Shown here: in pieces, positions 15,891 to 23,527 of the stretch
How the letters are laid out: every line of letters starts with the position of its first letter
Numbering within the stretch: the stretch's first letter is position 1
Assembly (NCBI GenBank): GCA_020200935.1
Contig: JAIVHR010000222.1
Span: 1-23,527 of the forward strand
DNA from: Sphingomonadales bacterium
GTDB lineage: Bacteria; Pseudomonadota; Alphaproteobacteria; Sphingomonadales; Sphingomonadaceae
Reading direction: 5' to 3'
DNA length: 23,527 nt
Made by a program: the position numbers and the translations under genes
Notes under the pieces: model-generated
Told to the model about the DNA's origin: nothing
The model's input: the letters and a program-made list of their open reading frames with translations, nothing else
Databases searched by the model: none

Positions 15891-16709
15891 GACCACGCCT
15901 TGAATATTCTGCTCGCATCGGACCTGACGGCGCGGGGTGACCGGCCCTTCGACCGCGCGGTCACCCTCGCCGGCGAAACCGGCGGTCGATTCGCATTGCT
16001 CCATGTCGTCGAGCCCGGTTCGAAAATAGAATCGGCAAGAGAGGATGAGGTGATCGAGGCGATACGCGACGATCTTCCCGAAACCGGCGCGGAAATCGAG
16101 ATCCTGATCGGCAAGGGTTCGGCCCCGAAGACGATTTCCGAAGTCGCCGCACAGCGCGATGCCGACCTGATCGTGACCGGCCCGGCGCGGCACAATTCTC
16201 TCGGCGACATCACCCTCGGAACGGCCGTCGACTATGTGGTTCGCCGCGCCAGGGCGCCGGTGCTCGTGGTCAAGAAGCGGGCGCATGCACCCTACCGATC
16301 GATGGTGGTGGCGACCGATTTTTCAGACTGCTCGCGAGAAGCATTGATCGCGGCGGCAAAGATGTTTCCCGATGCCGAAATCGAATTGGTGCACGCCTTC
16401 CATCCCGCCTATGGCGGATTGGTCGACCAGGATGACGCGCGCGAAGAAGCCGGCGAGGAAACCCTAGAAATGATGGACGAATTTCTTGCGAAGCTGCCCG
16501 ACGAACTGCGCGAACGCCTCGAGATAAAAATCGGCGAGGGAGAGCTTCACACGGTCATCTGGCAGGAAATCGAGGCGCGCGCGGCCGACCTGCTGGTGGT
16601 CGGGACCCACGGGCGCAGCGGACTGATGCAGGCGGCGATCGGATCGAACGCCCAGACGATGCTGACCTGGTCGCCGGTCGACGTGCTGATGGTCCGGCAG
16701 CTCAAATAG
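15888..16709 (+). CDS. Tandem universal stress protein (UspA family)
   Basis: This encodes 273 residues with two UspA domains. Domain one (about 1-133) opens with [18 protein letters not shown] and domain two (about 137-273) with [18 protein letters not shown]. Domain two carries the full ATP-binding loop [15 protein letters not shown], matching G-x2-G-x9-G-S. The matching loop of domain one reads [15 protein letters not shown], with Arg in place of the second Gly, so its nucleotide binding may be weaker or lost. Such proteins act in the cytoplasm under stress; the exact target is unknown. The gene runs plus-strand and its 3' end overlaps the annotated end of ftsH by 8 bases, an overlap that arises only because the ftsH end appears to be out of frame. 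Confidence 0.92.
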   Translation: MDHALNILLASDLTARGDRPFDRAVTLAGETGGRFALLHVVEPGSKIESAREDEVIEAIRDDLPETGAEIEILIGKGSAPKTISEVAAQRDADLIVTGPARHNSLGDITLGTAVDYVVRRARAPVLVVKKRAHAPYRSMVVATDFSDCSREALIAAAKMFPDAEIELVHAFHPAYGGLVDQDDAREEAGEETLEMMDEFLAKLPDELRERLEIKIGEGELHTVIWQEIEARAADLLVVGTHGRSGLMQAAIGSNAQTMLTWSPVDVLMVRQLK

Positions 16710-16745
16710 GCGAAATGACGGCTCCGGTCAGGCGCCTTCGGTTGC

Positions 16746-16756
16746 AGGGCTTGTGG
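16746..16756. other. Deletion junction near the ftsH 3' end (junction 5)
   Basis: The conserved stretch [15 protein letters not shown] stops abruptly, where relatives continue with a LANALLEYETL-like block. In the +1/+2 shifted frame the following bases read SPATEGA and a stop. Tentative, since FtsH tails vary. Confidence 0.55.
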
Positions 16757-17689
16757 AGCTCGTCGATATTCTCGGTCAGCACCTTGCGCGCGGTTTGCTC
16801 GGCTTCCTCGATCAGCCGGCGCACCTCGATGTCGATCAGCTTGAAGGTCTCTTCGGAAACCTGCTGGTTGCGCGCGACGCTGTGGCCGAGGAACACCTCT
16901 TCCTGATTGTCGCGATAGCGCAGCCAGCCCAATTTCTCGCTCATGCCGTATTCCATGACCATCGAGCGGGCGAGGTCGGTCGCCTGCTGGATGTCGTTGG
17001 CGGCGCCGGTATTGAGCGCGTCCTCGCCATAGATCAGTTGCTCGGCGATGCGGCCGCCGAAGGCCAGCGCGAGACGCGCTTTCATCTGCTCCATCGACAT
17101 CGAATAGCGATCGCGATCGGGCAGGTTCCAGGTCACGCCGAGCGCGCGGCCGCGCGGGATGATCGTCACCTTGTGCAAAGGATCGCAGCCCGGCACGTGG
17201 AGCGAGACGAGCGCGTGGCCGCTTTCGTGATAGGCGGTCGCCTTTTTCTCATCCTCGGTCATCACCATGGATTTGCGTTCCGAACCCATCATGACCTTGT
17301 CCTTGGCCTCCTCGAACTCGTCCATCGCAACGAGCCGCTTGCCGTTGCGCGCGGCAAGGAGAGCGGCCTCGTTGACGAGATTGGCGAGATCGGCGCCCGA
17401 GAAGCCGGGCGTGCCGCGGGCGATCGTGCGCGGATCGACATCGGGCGCCAGCGGCACCTTCTTCATATGCACTTCGAGGATCTTCTCGCGACCCTCGATA
17501 TCGGGACGCGGCACGACGACCTGGCGATCGAAGCGGCCGGGCCGCAAGAGCGCCGGATCGAGCACGTCGGGCCGGTTGGTCGCGGCGATGATGATCACGC
17601 CCTCGTTGGCTTCGAAACCGTCCATCTCGACGAGCAGCTGGTTCAAGGTCTGTTCGCGCTCGTCATTGCCGTTTCCGAGGCCAGCGCCC

Positions 17690-17738
<49 letters not shown>

Positions 17739-18231
17739 AATTCTTCTTGGCCTGCTCGAACATGTCGCGGACACGGCTGGCGCCGACGCCGACGAACATC
17801 TCGACGAAATCGGAGCCCGAAATGGTGAAGAAGGGCACGCCCGCCTCGCCGGCGATCGCGCGGGCGAGCAGGGTCTTGCCGGTGCCGGGCGAGCCGACGA
17901 GCAGCGCGCCCTTGGGAATCTGGCCACCGAGACGCGAGAATTTCGCCGGATCCTTGAGGAACTCGACGATTTCCTGCAATTCCTCGCGCGCCTCGTCGAT
18001 GCCGGCGACGTCTTCGAAGGTCACCTTGCCCTGTTTCTCGGTCAGCAATTTGGCCTTCGACTTGCCGAAGCCCATCGCGCCCGATCCGGCATTCTTCTGC
18101 ATCTGGCGAATAATGAAGAAGGCGATGCCGAAGATCAGGATGAAGGGCAGCAGATTGACGAGGATATAGGTCCAGATGCCAGCGCGCTCCTCGGGCTTGC
18201 CCTGGATCTCGACATTATTCTCGCGCAACTC

Positions 18232-18244
18232 GTCGACTGCTGCC
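18232..18244. other. Deletion junction near the ftsH 5' end (junction 6)
   Basis: The ATG frame from 18274 reads [13 protein letters not shown] then runs out of the family; the FtsH frame picks up as [12 protein letters not shown]. The first membrane helix and periplasmic domain, normally between them, are absent. Confidence 0.75.
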
Positions 18245-18333
18245 GCCTTCGCGCGGATCCTTGTCGTCGCTCATACGCTCTCGCCTTTTCCTACGGAGCC
18301 AAAATAGGGATTTGGACGGAAAACACCAATAGC

Positions 18334-18374
18334 AACGCCCGATGAACAAGCGGTGGATGTGTCGGTCGGGCGTT
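18334..18374. promoter_or_regulatory. Inverted repeat upstream of ftsH
   Basis: AACGCCCGA at 18334-18342 is complementary to TCGGGCGTT at 18366-18374, a perfect 9-bp pair with 23 bases between. It lies in the 112-base gap between tilS and ftsH. On the plus strand the right arm runs into TTTTT, but no plus-strand gene ends here; on the minus strand no T-run follows. It may be a leader stem or binding site for ftsH; its role is not shown. Confidence 0.35.
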
Positions 18375-18386
18375 TTTCGAACCGTT

Positions 18387-19322
18387 TCAACCGGTTCGGC
18401 GCGGCGGTGCCGGTGAAAAGCGCCATTCGCTACCGCCTTCGCACACCACGCCGCCCAGGCTCCGTTTCTCTCCCGCCTCAAGCCCCGCGATCGCTTTCTC
18501 GAGCGCCGGACCCGAAGGCGCGGTGCCTGGCGCCACCCGGCCGAGACAGTCGCGCACCAGCCGTCGGCGGATTTCGGCGGGCAGCCCGGCCGGGTCGAGA
18601 CACAGGCAATCACCCTCGTCGCGCACCGCCCGCCGTGCCGCCCGGACGGTTGCCCATTCGAGCGCGGCGGCGGCTTCCGACAGTGCCGTGGCACTGCGCG
18701 CCAGCCCGGCGGGATCGAGATCGGGCAGGTCTTCCAGAATGCGCCGCAGCCTGACCCGGTCGAAACGCTCTTCGCGATTGCTCGGATCGTCGATGGCGGT
18801 GAAGGGGCTGTCGGCGACGATCGCCTCGAGCGCGCGCTTGCGGAAACCGAGCAGCGGACGAATCACCCGGCGGTTGATCGCCCGGACCGCCGCAAGCCCT
18901 TCAACCCCGCTGCCGCGCAGCAGCCGCATGACCATCGTTTCGAGCTGGTCGTCGGCATGATGGGCGGTGGCTACCCAGTCGAGCCCTTCGCTCTCGCGCC
19001 ACTCTTCGAGCAGCGCATAGCGCGCAGCGCGGGCGCCGGCCTGGAGGTTGCCGGTGATCGGTTCGGGCGGGCTGAGGATCGCGTGCGGGACGCCGAGCTC
19101 GGCGGAGATGGCGGCGACATGCTTCGCTTCATCGGCGCTTTCGGGGCGCAGCCGATGATCGACGGTGGCGGCGGCGACGGCATCGCCGAGCGTCCGATGC
19201 GCCAGCAGCAGCAGCGCGAGGCTGTCCGGCCCGCCCGACAACGCGATGCCGATGCGCTGGCTTTCCGGCCCGATCAGCCCTGCAAGATCGGCGCGAAAGC
19301 GCTTGAGGAGCGCGGCGTCCAT
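18387..19322 (-). CDS. tilS: tRNA(Ile)-lysidine synthetase TilS
   Basis: This encodes 311 residues, normal for the alphaproteobacterial form. TilS uses ATP to attach lysine to C34 of tRNA-Ile(CAU), which changes its codon from AUG to AUA. The PP-loop SGGPDS is at residues 29-34, followed by ATVDHRLRPESADEA, TAHHADDQLETMVMRLLRGS, VIRPLLGFRK and DDPSNREERFDRVRLR. The ORF extends upstream by 29 codons over cpoB, but MDAALLKRF is the family-like start and lies 16 bases after the cpoB stop. A 7-bp hairpin (18378-18398) overlaps the stop codon but lacks a T-run. The gene appears whole and is placed between cpoB and ftsH as is usual in the group. Confidence 0.93.
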   Translation of the reverse strand: MDAALLKRFRADLAGLIGPESQRIGIALSGGPDSLALLLLAHRTLGDAVAAATVDHRLRPESADEAKHVAAISAELGVPHAILSPPEPITGNLQAGARAARYALLEEWRESEGLDWVATAHHADDQLETMVMRLLRGSGVEGLAAVRAINRRVIRPLLGFRKRALEAIVADSPFTAIDDPSNREERFDRVRLRRILEDLPDLDPAGLARSATALSEAAAALEWATVRAARRAVRDEGDCLCLDPAGLPAEIRRRLVRDCLGRVAPGTAPSGPALEKAIAGLEAGEKRSLGGVVCEGGSEWRFSPAPPRRTG

Positions 19323-19338
19323 ATCGCGCCCTCCGTCA

Positions 19339-20045
19339 TCAATCGCATTCCGCCGCGGTGCGGGCGGCCGGCAGCTGTTCGGCGATATCGCTACGGATAT
19401 TTCCGCCATAGACCTCCTGCAGCTCGCCGAAGGCCAGGCAGGCGCGGTCCTTGTAGTTGAGCGCGGTCAGCGCGACGCCGAGGAAGAACAGGCTGTCGGC
19501 GGCGCGCTCTCCATTCGGCAGCTGCTGATAATTGCGGACGAAGATTTCGGTCGCGCTCGCCGGCTTGTCATCGTCGAGATAGGCGCGGCCCAGAAGGTTG
19601 CGCGCATAGCTTTCGAAGCGATGACCGGGAAATTGTTCGACCGTCTCGCGCAATTGGGTGCGGGCCGCCGCATAATCGCCGTCGCGCCAGAGCCGGTAGC
19701 CGCGAACATAGGCGGCTTCGCCCGGATCGTCGGGGAGCGGCGGCTCGCTGCCCTGGGCGGAGAAGGGCCCCTCACCGGATGACGCCGCCTCGGCCGCCTC
19801 TTCGCCGGCGCCATCATCATCCGCACCGGCCTCGTCGCGCTCTTCGTTGGCCATCGCGCGCAGATTGTCCGACACCGCCTGCCTTTGGCCTTCGTCGCTT
19901 GGGGCGCTTTGGGTACTCGTATCGTCGAAGCCGGGGACATCGTCGTCGAGGGCCGGTCGACGCGGCGGTCGGCATCGCCGCTCTGGGCCTGCAAGCCGGC
20001 CGGCGCGGCGCTCAACAGCAGGGCGGCGACAATCAGGTGGCGCAT
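19339..20045 (-). pseudogene. cpoB: CpoB/YbgF, Tol-Pal associated periplasmic protein, broken by internal loss
   Basis: CpoB works with the Tol-Pal system and coordinates peptidoglycan synthesis with outer-membrane constriction. The first frame gives a signal peptide MRHLIVAALLLSAAPAGLQAQ followed by SGDADRRVDR, as at the start of the coiled-coil domain. Then the frame changes; the remaining part in the second frame, preceded by acidic linker sequence, includes AYVRGYRLWRDGDYAAARTQ, RNLLGRAYLDDDKPASA and ADSLFFLGVALTALN, which are TPR-like repeats of the C-terminal domain. The coiled-coil block expected in between is missing near 19948-19962. The second frame has an ATG at 19875, but without signal peptide. 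The neighbours, tilS and ftsH downstream, support the identification. Total length is not divisible by three. Confidence 0.82.
19948..19962. other. Deletion junction in cpoB (junction 7)
   Basis: The CpoB N-terminus ADRRVDR, where the family goes on to a LExxM-type coiled coil, changes frame into ALDDDVPGFDDTSTQSAP, an acidic linker. The missing size is not well defined because CpoB linkers vary. Confidence 0.65.
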
Positions 20046-20092
20046 GGTATTTTTCCCCTCACTTGCTTCTTAACACGGGCTTTGTTGCGCGC

Positions 20093-20959
20093 CTATCCTG
20101 TCGGATCGCTGAAGCCGGGTGTATCCGCATCGTCGCCGGACGGCTCGGCCTCATCGCGGGCAAGCAGCGCGCGCGCGTCGATCCGGACATCGCGGATCGT
20201 CGTGCTGGCCGGGCCGAGCGGCGCGACTCTCTCGCCGCCGACCGTCACCCTGAGCGCTTCGGCGCGGCCGGTGCGGATCGCCGGCCTCTCGGCATCGGCG
20301 GGCAGTTCGAAGCGCTCGCCGGGCTGCAGCTCGCCTTGGAACAGCACCTCGTCACTTTCGATCTCGTAGATGCGGAGCCAGACCGCGTCTTCGGCCTCGA
20401 GCACCACCGCGCCTCCGACCGCCCGGGACACCGGCGCAGCCTCGTCCCGCCGCCCAGCCGACGCCGGACCGGGGACGGCCGGCCCTTCGAGCCGGGGTTC
20501 GCCCGCCGCGGCGAGCCGCGCGGCGTCCTCGTCGCTGTCGCCGAACAACCCGCTGCGCCAGAGGCCGTAGGCGAGCGCCAGCAGGATGGCGATGACACCG
20601 GCGGTCCAGGCGAGCAGCCGCGGCGGCACGCGCGCCGGATCGGTCGGCTCGAAATAATCGCGGCTGGTCTCACTGACGGTGCGGAACTGGATTTCTCCGC
20701 GAAATTTCTGGCCGATCTCGGCTTCATTCAGTCCGACCGCGCGTGCATAGGCCTTGACGAAGCCCGTCGCGTAGGTCGGCGCGGGCAGCGCCTCATACTC
20801 GCTTTTCTCGATATTCTCGAGCGAGCGCAGCGGCACGCGGGTCGTCTTGGCGATCTCTTCGAGCGATTTTTCCTGCTGCTCGCGGGCCGCCCGCAGCCGC
20901 TCGCCGACAAGCGGCTGCTCCTCTTGCGGCGCTTCGGATTCGTCGAACTCTTCGGACAT
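20093..20959 (-). CDS. rodZ: RodZ-like helix-turn-helix membrane protein
   Basis: This encodes 288 residues. The N-terminal helix-turn-helix (about 17-80, LVGERLRAAREQQEKSLEEI, YATGFVKAYARAVGL) is the Cro/C1-like domain that in RodZ binds MreB and links it to the cell-wall synthesis machinery. A single membrane helix covers about 114-134 (LLAWTAGVIAILLALAYGLW). After a Pro/Ala-rich linker comes a C-terminal beta domain, AVWLRIYEIESDEVLFQGEL and GERFELPADAERPAIR, matching DUF4115. The domain order is that of RodZ; a role in cell shape is from family knowledge. It lies 79 bases downstream of ptsP and 47 bases upstream of cpoB, both on the same strand. The start ATG opens MSEEFDESEAP; the longer frame runs into ptsP. 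Confidence 0.85.
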   Translation of the reverse strand: MSEEFDESEAPQEEQPLVGERLRAAREQQEKSLEEIAKTTRVPLRSLENIEKSEYEALPAPTYATGFVKAYARAVGLNEAEIGQKFRGEIQFRTVSETSRDYFEPTDPARVPPRLLAWTAGVIAILLALAYGLWRSGLFGDSDEDAARLAAAGEPRLEGPAVPGPASAGRRDEAAPVSRAVGGAVVLEAEDAVWLRIYEIESDEVLFQGELQPGERFELPADAERPAIRTGRAEALRVTVGGERVAPLGPASTTIRDVRIDARALLARDEAEPSGDDADTPGFSDPTG

Positions 20960-21038
20960 GGCGCGTTCCCGGTTTTCCGGCCCTTCGCAACAGCGCCGCA
21001 TGGCTGTCAATGGGCGACCGGACGGCGATGCGGCGAAA

Positions 21039-23315
21039 TCAGCTGATTGCGACCGACCGTGTCTCCGCCCAGTCGAGCAACGCATGCCGCAAATCGTCGG
21101 GCGGCTGGGCCAGCCATTCCTCCATCCGCTGCCTGAGCGCCCCGGCATCGAGCGACCGGATCATCGCCTTGAGCGCGCCGACCGCCGCCGGGGTGATCGA
21201 TACCTGCTCGATGCCGATGCCGATCAGCGCCATCGCCTCGAGCGTGCGCCCGCCCATCTCGCCGCAGACCGTGACCGGCACCTCATGCTCCTTGGCCTGG
21301 ATGACGATCCGCCGCAGAAACCGCAGGATCGCCGGGCTCAGCCAGTCATAGCGGTCGGCGAGCCGCGGATCGGCGCGATCGGCGGCGAACAGGAACTGGG
21401 TCAGATCGTTGGTGCCGATCGACAGGAAATCGAGATGCGGCAGCAGTACGTCGAGCATCTCGGCAAGCGCCGGCACCTCGAGCATGCAGCCATAATAGAT
21501 ATGCGTCGGCAGCATGTGGTGATTGTCCTCGAGCCAGACGCGCTGCGCCTCGAACAGCGCGCGCGCCTCGTCGAACTCCCACGGCTCGGAGACCATCGGG
21601 AACATCACCCGCAGCGTCTTGCCGGCGGTCGCTTCGAGCAGCGCGCGCGCCTGCACCTTCATCAGCCCCTCGCGATCGAGCGCGAGCCGCAGCGCGCGCC
21701 AGCCCATCGCCGGATTTTCCTCGGGAGCCCCGTCGTTGCGCAGATAGGGCACCGCCTTGTCGCCGCCGATATCGAGCGTGCGGAAGACGATCGGCTTGTC
21801 GCCCACCGCCTCGATGACATCCTTGTAGAGCCGCTGCTGGCGTTCGCGCCGCGGCAGGGTCGCCGAAACGAGGAACTGGAATTCGGTGCGGAACAGCCCG
21901 ACCCCGTCGGCGCCGACCATGTCGACCGCTTCGACATCGTCGCGCAGGCCGGCATTGATCATCACCGTCATCCGCCGGCCATCGACGGTCACCGGCTCGG
22001 CGTCGCGCAGCGAGCGCAGCTCCTCGCGCTGCTTCTGCCGTCGCGCCAGCCGCGCCTCGAACGCCTCGACCATGGTCGCCGAGGGACGGACATAGAGGCA
22101 GCTCTCCTCGGCATCGAGCAGCAACTCGTCGCCCTCGTTGATCAGCCGCCGGACATCCTTGACCCGGCCGAGCACGGGCACCCCCATGGCGCGCGCGACG
22201 ATCGTTACATGCGCGGTCAGCGAGCCTTCCTCGAGCACCACGCCCTTCAGCCGCCTCTTGTCATATTCGAGCAGCTCGGCCGGGCCGAGATTGCGCGCGA
22301 TGAGGATCGAATCGTCGCGCAGCCCCATCTGCGCCGCGGTGCCCAATTGCCCTGCGACGATCCTGATCAACCGGTTGGAGAGATCCTCGAGATCGTGCAT
22401 CCGCTCGGCGAGCAGCGGATCGTCAATCTCGTGCATCCGCGCGCGGGTGCGCTGCTGGACGCGCTCGATCGCCGCCTCGGCGGTCAACCCGCTGTCGATC
22501 GCGGCATTGATGCGCCGGCTCCAGCCCTCGTCATAGGCGAACATCTTGTAGGTTTCGAGCACGTCGGCATGGTCGCCGCCGACGCCGAATTCGGCGGATT
22601 TCGCCATGTCGTCGATCTGCTCGCGCATCTTGCGGAAGGCCTGATAGACGCGCTGGCGCTCGGCCTCGGTATCGTCGGCGACGGTATGCTCGATATTTAT
22701 CCGCGGCTGGTGAAAGACGGCGATGCCCTCGCCCATGCCGAGCACCAGCTTCTGGCCGTCGAGCCGCATCGCCATCGTCGCGCGCCCGGCTTCGGAATCG
22801 GCCGGCGTCTCGTCGATCAGCTCGGCATTGGCGATCAGCTCGGCAAGCACCATGGCGACGGTCTGCAGCGCCTCGATCTCCACATCGTCATAGGGTCGGG
22901 GGTCGGCATGCTGGACGGCGAGCACGCCGACCGCGCGCTCGTGATGGACGATCGGGACGCCGGCGAAGCTGTGATAGAGTTCCTCGCCGGTCTCTTCCTT
23001 GTAGGCGAAATCGGGATGGGTCGTCGCCTCGTCGAGATTGAGGATCCGCCCGGTCTTGGCGATCACCCCGACCAGCCCCTCGCCCATTGCCAGCTTGGTG
23101 ACGTGGACCGCCTCCTGCTTCAGCCCGCGCGTCGCATAGAGTTCGAGCACCCCCTCGCGCAGCAAATAGATCGAGCAGACTTCGCTCGACAGCGCCTCGC
23201 CGATGATCTCGACCACCCGGTTGAGCTTGGCTTGCGCGTGCGAGCGCGACGCCATCACGTCGTGGAGGCCGGTGAGGATCGTGCGGGCGGAGGTGGTGGC
23301 GTCGGCGAAGCTCAT
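21039..23315 (-). CDS. ptsP: Phosphoenolpyruvate-protein phosphotransferase PtsP (EI-Ntr)
   Basis: This encodes 758 residues, the normal length. PtsP takes phosphate from phosphoenolpyruvate and passes it to NPr in the nitrogen phosphotransferase system, a regulatory rather than sugar-importing pathway. Domains in order are a GAF domain (about 20-160, SSEVCSIYLLREGVLELYA), the HPr-binding helical domain (about 180-310), the swivelling phosphohistidine domain with His369 in EEGSLTAHVTIVARA, and the PEP-binding barrel with VGLFRTEF, FRTLDIGGDK, LSIGTNDLTQFLFAADR and Cys684 in VTVCGEMGG. It looks complete. Downstream is rodZ. In this group it often follows lysC, but the gene just upstream here is only a fragment and is not lysC-like. 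Confidence 0.96.
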   Translation of the reverse strand: MSFADATTSARTILTGLHDVMASRSHAQAKLNRVVEIIGEALSSEVCSIYLLREGVLELYATRGLKQEAVHVTKLAMGEGLVGVIAKTGRILNLDEATTHPDFAYKEETGEELYHSFAGVPIVHHERAVGVLAVQHADPRPYDDVEIEALQTVAMVLAELIANAELIDETPADSEAGRATMAMRLDGQKLVLGMGEGIAVFHQPRINIEHTVADDTEAERQRVYQAFRKMREQIDDMAKSAEFGVGGDHADVLETYKMFAYDEGWSRRINAAIDSGLTAEAAIERVQQRTRARMHEIDDPLLAERMHDLEDLSNRLIRIVAGQLGTAAQMGLRDDSILIARNLGPAELLEYDKRRLKGVVLEEGSLTAHVTIVARAMGVPVLGRVKDVRRLINEGDELLLDAEESCLYVRPSATMVEAFEARLARRQKQREELRSLRDAEPVTVDGRRMTVMINAGLRDDVEAVDMVGADGVGLFRTEFQFLVSATLPRRERQQRLYKDVIEAVGDKPIVFRTLDIGGDKAVPYLRNDGAPEENPAMGWRALRLALDREGLMKVQARALLEATAGKTLRVMFPMVSEPWEFDEARALFEAQRVWLEDNHHMLPTHIYYGCMLEVPALAEMLDVLLPHLDFLSIGTNDLTQFLFAADRADPRLADRYDWLSPAILRFLRRIVIQAKEHEVPVTVCGEMGGRTLEAMALIGIGIEQVSITPAAVGALKAMIRSLDAGALRQRMEEWLAQPPDDLRHALLDWAETRSVAIS

Positions 23316-23406
23316 GACCGGGCGGTTAGCAGACGGGGCGCAAGGGCGCTATCGCCGATATGGGGCGGACGGCGGCCCACCCTCGCGAATTTCAAGGCCC
23401 GATAGC

Positions 23407-23527
23407 TCAATCGGTTCCGGCCGCAAACATCTCGAGCAGCTCGGCCAGCCTGCTGTCGGCGCGCCGCCGGTCGTCGCGGGCCTCGGCGAGGCGCTCCGCC
23501 AGATCGCCTTTGTCCTCGGCGTGGGCG
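23407..23527 (-). CDS. C-terminal end of an unidentified short coiled-coil protein (5' end outside window)
   Basis: The last 40 codons of a minus-strand frame are open to the window edge and end in TGA at 23407-23409. The residues are rich in Ala, Glu, Arg and Asp with a heptad look (DLAERLAEARDDRRRADSR, LAELLEMFAAGTD), so a coiled-coil helix is likely. No family is recognised. The spacing of about 90 bases before ptsP and the amino acid content make coding plausible but not certain. Confidence 0.45.
   Translation of the reverse strand, partial: AHAEDKGDLAERLAEARDDRRRADSRLAELLEMFAAGTD

Noticed and set aside
20847..23405. Long plus-strand open frame of 852 codons opposite ptsP
   Set aside because: It mirrors ptsP, which has all its catalytic motifs on the minus strand. 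The antisense protein is rich in His, Arg and Asp with no domain, as expected in GC-rich DNA.

Overview
The window looks like chromosomal DNA from a Sphingomonadales-type alphaproteobacterium. It is GC-rich with dense genes and short gaps. Two runs of genes have the order I expect in that group: nadD-rsfS-rlmH-envC-S41 protease-dsbB-coq7 and ptsP-rodZ-cpoB-tilS-ftsH. The taxonomic call is inference from gene order and protein style; no marker search was possible.

Layout. Positions 1-4261 hold the end of an acyl-CoA dehydrogenase, a small lipoprotein, a membrane fatty acid desaturase, a tRNA-Ser(GCU) with a 16-bp copy of its 3' end nearby, and a secreted DUF1134 (EipA-like) protein. Positions 3488-7738 are a minus-strand cluster: dodecin, circularly permuted ATP-grasp, alpha-E protein (DUF403), transglutaminase-like protease and Anbu, the bacterial proteasome-like peptidase. 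The last four are a recurrent partnership, predicted to make and break an unknown peptide or amide; its substrate is not established. Positions 7872-11046 hold a secreted DUF885 metalloprotein, a small secreted protein, Coq7 (ubiquinone synthesis) and DsbB (disulfide formation). Positions 11087-14596 hold the nadD/rsfS, rlmH and envC/S41 block. Positions 14717-16709 hold a DUF3667 membrane protein and a tandem universal stress protein. Positions 16702-23315 hold ftsH, tilS, cpoB, rodZ and ptsP on the minus strand, followed by the end of an unknown gene.

The most unusual feature is a series of seven places between about 6.77 and 19.96 kb where a conserved protein loses an internal block. The affected genes are ATP-grasp, the DUF885 protein, envC/S41, nadD/rsfS, both ends of ftsH, and cpoB. 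Some junctions shift the frame. Two join neighbouring genes into one open frame, giving an EnvC-S41 protein and a NadD-RsfS protein. NadD is normally essential and FtsH usually important, so missing sequence in the assembly (closed gaps or mis-joined contigs) is a more likely cause than real decay or real fusion. The Anbu cluster is the most interesting biology here, but its ATP-grasp gene is one of the affected genes.
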